Shown here: one piece after another, positions 61,491-64,000 of the stretch
Layout: each line of letters starts with the position of its first letter
How positions within the stretch are numbered: position 1 is the stretch's first letter
Assembly: GCA_030430575.1 (NCBI GenBank)
Contig: JAUIKF010000011.1
Coordinates: 1 to 64,000 of the forward strand
Length of the DNA: 64,000 nt
Reading direction: 5' to 3'
Source: Bacteroidia bacterium
GTDB lineage: Bacteria; Bacteroidota; Bacteroidia; J057
Notes under the pieces: generated by a model
Databases searched by the model: none
The model's input: only the letters and a program-made list of their open reading frames with translations
Told to the model about the DNA's origin: nothing
Program-made: the position numbers and the translations under genes

Positions 61491-63805
61491 AATATGCACT
61501 GACTTTTGCCCTCCTTATGCTTACCCTGGTGGCAAAGCCTTGTGGCTGGTCACAGGAAGAAGGCCAATTTTTTTACAATATCTTTGACCAAACCGCTATC
61601 TCTTCGGAAGTATATTATCCCTTTTTGCGGACGGACGATGCGCTATTCTATATGGACCCTGCATACGAAGATTGGCGATATGACGGGAACATCGAACTAT
61701 GGAATCAATTGCTTCCCAAGTGGACACCGGAAGAGATAAAAAAGGTGCTTTATGCGCTAAGACCTACTGAATGGCAACGATTTTGGGATGGGCGAAATAC
61801 GGCCTTAGAGGTAGCTGCGAAGACCTATATCTCCTTTGCGCTGAAGTGTGGAAATGTGTTCAACTTCCGAAGTGATCGATCTTGGGATTATGAAGAACTA
61901 TTGGCACAAAAGACAGTAGAGGTAGGGCCTTTATTGGAAGAAGGTATACAGTTGTATCAGGCTGAAAAAAATCAACAGCTCAGGCTCCGCTATGCCTACC
62001 AAATCGTGCGGATTCTTCATTACACACAACACCATCAGGAAGCCGTCTCTTTTTTTGAACAAAAAGTGCCTCCTCCCGCCCAAAAGACAGAGATTTACTA
62101 TTACCTCATTGACCAGTTAGCTGGGTGCTATTATTCCCTTGGTGAGCGCGCCAAGGCAGGGCGTCTGTTCATGGAAGTGGTACTTCACAGTCGAGACCGC
62201 AAGGCGTCTGCCTATAGGAGTTTTCGCTACTGTGAAGAATCCTTAGAGGTAAGTGAATACCTGGAAACAGCCACAGACAGCCTGGATTTTGTTTTGCTAA
62301 AAAGTCTTAATGGATTCTCTGATGGGTTGGCTGTGCTTAAAGAATTGGCGGAGATGGCCCCAGCTGACGAACGCGTGGAGCTGCTATTCATGCGTACCCT
62401 CAATGATATAGAAAGGGAAGTATGGCCTACTCAGATAGGCATGCAGGCAAAAGATTTCCCTCACATTGAACCCAAAACCCAATTGCGTATCGAGGCCCTT
62501 GATGACCTTGCCAAAAAGCTGATGGCTGCCCCAGCAGTAACCAACATTTCCTTTTGGCAACTTACAAGCTCCTATCTCTCCTTCCTTCAAGGGAGAATTC
62601 CTGAAGCCCAAAAGAAGTTAGACCGCTTGAATGGGAACCAGCATGAAGCGCAGAAGCAATTATTGGCGCGTGTCTACGAGGTGTTTTCTTGGGATAACAT
62701 TAGGACAAAAGAAGAGCAATCCCTGGATGAGATGTTAGGTGATCTTATTTCACAGGAATCCATGGAATATTATGACATACTTCCTTCCACTTGGCAAGGC
62801 TTTATATTGGAGCGTGTGGGCCATATTTATTACAAAAATGGTCAATTGGCCAAAGCTTTTTTGGTTCACAATAACATAGAAGAACTAGATCGCATCGGTT
62901 CACTCCCTTTATTGGATGACTTGCTGGTATTTATGGATAAAGCAGATAAGAATACTTTTGAAAAAAGCTTAGCCAAAAGAAGCAAGACCAAGTCTACAGG
63001 CTATGAAGGGAAAGTTTATATCACTTATCTAAAGGGCCTTTATTACCTCCAACAGGCAAAGCCTGAGATGGCCCTAGCTCCATTAACTGTCAAAACTGCG
63101 ACTGGCTATCCACTCGGCGGCTATGTTTCGGCCAAGGTATTCAGCAACAATACAATGGAGTGCTTTAGCTGCCCTGAGGAGCAGGTGATGGTTGATTCTG
63201 TTTACCTGAGTTTTGCTTTTATCAAAGACCGCTTTAGAAAGTATGAATTGGCGGCTTATCTGATCAAACTAGACTCCATCGCTGAGCATGCGACTGATTG
63301 GAAAAAGAAGCTTGCCCATTACCTGCTCGGCAATTATTATTTCAACGTGTCGAACACGGGATACTACAGGGGGCTGCTGTGGGAGCGACACAATTGCTGC
63401 CACGGTGACTATGCCTTTTATGAACCAAGCAGCCATATAGCCGCGAAGGACCAAGTAACAACAGGAAAAGGATATAATTTTTTTGGAATAGACCGCTTTT
63501 ACACGTCTTCCTTTGGCCTGCAACTACACGCCATGAAGCATTACCAACAAGTCATTTCCCACTCCACCAATAAAGAATTGAATGCGCGTTGTTATTATAT
63601 GATGGCTAAATGTGAGCTAAATGACTTGTACAATACACACGGTAGGGCAGAATTAAGGTATAGGGAAATTAGCGGAAAGCCTACTGAGGTTACCCTGCCC
63701 TATAAGCAAAGTTTTCAGCAACTCAAGGCAGCCTATAGCGACACTGAATTTTATCGACAAATCATTAAGGAGTGTAGTTTTTTTAAAACTTATTGTTCGT
63801 TTTGA
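61487..63805 (+). CDS. Large exported TPR-like protein, partner of the lipoprotein
   Basis: The 772-residue product has a signal peptide (about 1-22) and a conserved-looking start (CGWSQEEGQFFYNIFDQ), then TPR-like helical pairs (for example YLIDQLAGCYYSLGERAKAG, LERVGHIYYKNGQLAKAFLV, YLKGLYYLQQAKPEMALAPL) and a C-terminal part with Cys residues (ECFSCPEEQ, RHNCCHGD) and NARCYYMMAKCELND. It overlaps the lipoprotein gene by four bases, a sign of coupled translation. The pair occurs, from memory, in other bacteria as unknown neighbours. Function unknown. Confidence 0.78.
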   Translation: MKYALTFALLMLTLVAKPCGWSQEEGQFFYNIFDQTAISSEVYYPFLRTDDALFYMDPAYEDWRYDGNIELWNQLLPKWTPEEIKKVLYALRPTEWQRFWDGRNTALEVAAKTYISFALKCGNVFNFRSDRSWDYEELLAQKTVEVGPLLEEGIQLYQAEKNQQLRLRYAYQIVRILHYTQHHQEAVSFFEQKVPPPAQKTEIYYYLIDQLAGCYYSLGERAKAGRLFMEVVLHSRDRKASAYRSFRYCEESLEVSEYLETATDSLDFVLLKSLNGFSDGLAVLKELAEMAPADERVELLFMRTLNDIEREVWPTQIGMQAKDFPHIEPKTQLRIEALDDLAKKLMAAPAVTNISFWQLTSSYLSFLQGRIPEAQKKLDRLNGNQHEAQKQLLARVYEVFSWDNIRTKEEQSLDEMLGDLISQESMEYYDILPSTWQGFILERVGHIYYKNGQLAKAFLVHNNIEELDRIGSLPLLDDLLVFMDKADKNTFEKSLAKRSKTKSTGYEGKVYITYLKGLYYLQQAKPEMALAPLTVKTATGYPLGGYVSAKVFSNNTMECFSCPEEQVMVDSVYLSFAFIKDRFRKYELAAYLIKLDSIAEHATDWKKKLAHYLLGNYYFNVSNTGYYRGLLWERHNCCHGDYAFYEPSSHIAAKDQVTTGKGYNFFGIDRFYTSSFGLQLHAMKHYQQVISHSTNKELNARCYYMMAKCELNDLYNTHGRAELRYREISGKPTEVTLPYKQSFQQLKAAYSDTEFYRQIIKECSFFKTYCSF

Positions 63806-63813
63806 TAGCAGAA

Positions 63814-63850
63814 AAACACCTCGGAGGTTTTGGAAACCTCCGAGGTGTTT
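63814..63850. terminator. CCTCGGAGG inverted element, copy 4, between convergent genes
   Basis: AAACACCTCGGAGGTTT (63814-63830), TGG, and the exact complement (63834-63850). Nine bases after the stop at 63805. T/A-rich ends allow termination in both directions. Confidence 0.75.
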
Positions 63851-63875
63851 ATGCACTGATAATCAACACTTTACC

Positions 63876-64000
63876 CTACCTCACTACCACCTTCTCCACT
63901 ACCCTCCCTTTAGCTAAAACCAGTTCTACCAAATAAAATCCAGCCGACAAACCCTCAGCCTCCACTGAGACCTTCAATTCCTTCGAAAAATCATTTTCCC
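63876..64000 (-). CDS. T9SS sorting-domain protein, C-terminal fragment cut by the window edge
   Basis: On the minus strand 41 codons are visible before the stop (TAG at 63876-63878). They read ENDFSKELKVSVEAEGLSAG then FYLVELVLAKGRVVEKVVVR, the last strands of a T9SS type A sorting domain (LSAGFYLVEL, KVVV). The rest lies beyond 64000, so the cargo is unknown. Confidence 0.8.
   Translation of the reverse strand, partial: ENDFSKELKVSVEAEGLSAGFYLVELVLAKGRVVEKVVVR

Overview
The window looks like a chromosome segment from a free-living member of the Bacteroidota, most like the Saprospiria. The evidence is: many large secreted proteins ending in type IX secretion system (T9SS) sorting domains with PNP-type motifs; promoters of the TTTG / TAnnTTTG kind; an almost complete lack of Shine-Dalgarno sites; type B L31; L33 followed by a DUF4295 protein; and an independent-type phosphoglycerate mutase. 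Base composition is even and no prophage, insertion sequence, CRISPR array or rRNA operon was seen. The genus cannot be given from the sequence alone.

Layout. 1-800: the end of a SleB-like cell-wall hydrolase whose 5' part is unclear. 800-1175: a possible small transcript with an unusually strong Shine-Dalgarno site and a 19-residue reading frame, closed by an intrinsic terminator. 1191-4782: a promoter, a cobalamin riboswitch, a T9SS-exported beta-propeller protein, then a sulfatase-modifying-factor-like protein. 4847-6675: tRNA-Leu(CAA) with its own terminator, nadC and a DUF4783 protein. 6899-14401: gpmI, a small secreted protein, crcB, a diheme cytochrome c and mfd. 14422-17155: a membrane protein, a lipoprotein phosphoesterase and a holin-like membrane protein. 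17237-21830: an esterase, a small unknown protein, a cyclophilin lipoprotein and a matrixin-like protein that has lost its zinc ligands. 21970-34210 is mostly housekeeping: lpdA, folC, a ferredoxin, a thioredoxin-SPOR fusion, a GlmU-like nucleotidyltransferase, rpmE, kdsB, nadE, trkA, a DUF4295 protein and rpmG. 34398-40230: a beta-helix T9SS protein, a membrane glycosyltransferase-like protein and recQ. 40347-52110 is a protease island: three tandem M43-type proteins (the first with a broken active site), a dipeptidyl peptidase IV and a subtilisin-like protease. 52376-58236: small proteins, a repeat-rich gap and a 17-repeat ELWxxDGT T9SS protein. 58296-63805: a TPR/membrane protein, an SGNH hydrolase and a tight three-gene operon (SH3b protein, lipoprotein, TPR-like exported protein) of unknown function. 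The window ends in the 3' end of another T9SS protein on the minus strand.

How it fits together. The accessory content is mainly for degrading and binding material outside the cell: peptidases, an esterase, adhesin-like repeat proteins and possibly a T9SS route for capturing corrinoids. Gaps between genes are full of small repeat families: inverted CCTCGGAGG elements, CCTGAGC..GTCGAAGG elements, ATCCGTG elements, heptamer and 16-mer tandem repeats, and CAGATTTTCTTCAATCTG hairpins. Several sit directly after stop codons and some extend reading frames upstream of the real start, so starts were set by signal peptides and family alignment rather than by the longest frame. The points most worth a second look are the cobalamin-riboswitch-controlled T9SS propeller, the strong-SD mini-ORF, the inactivated M43 and matrixin proteins, the SH3b-lipoprotein-TPR operon, and a promoter element shared at identical spacing by two exported-protein genes.
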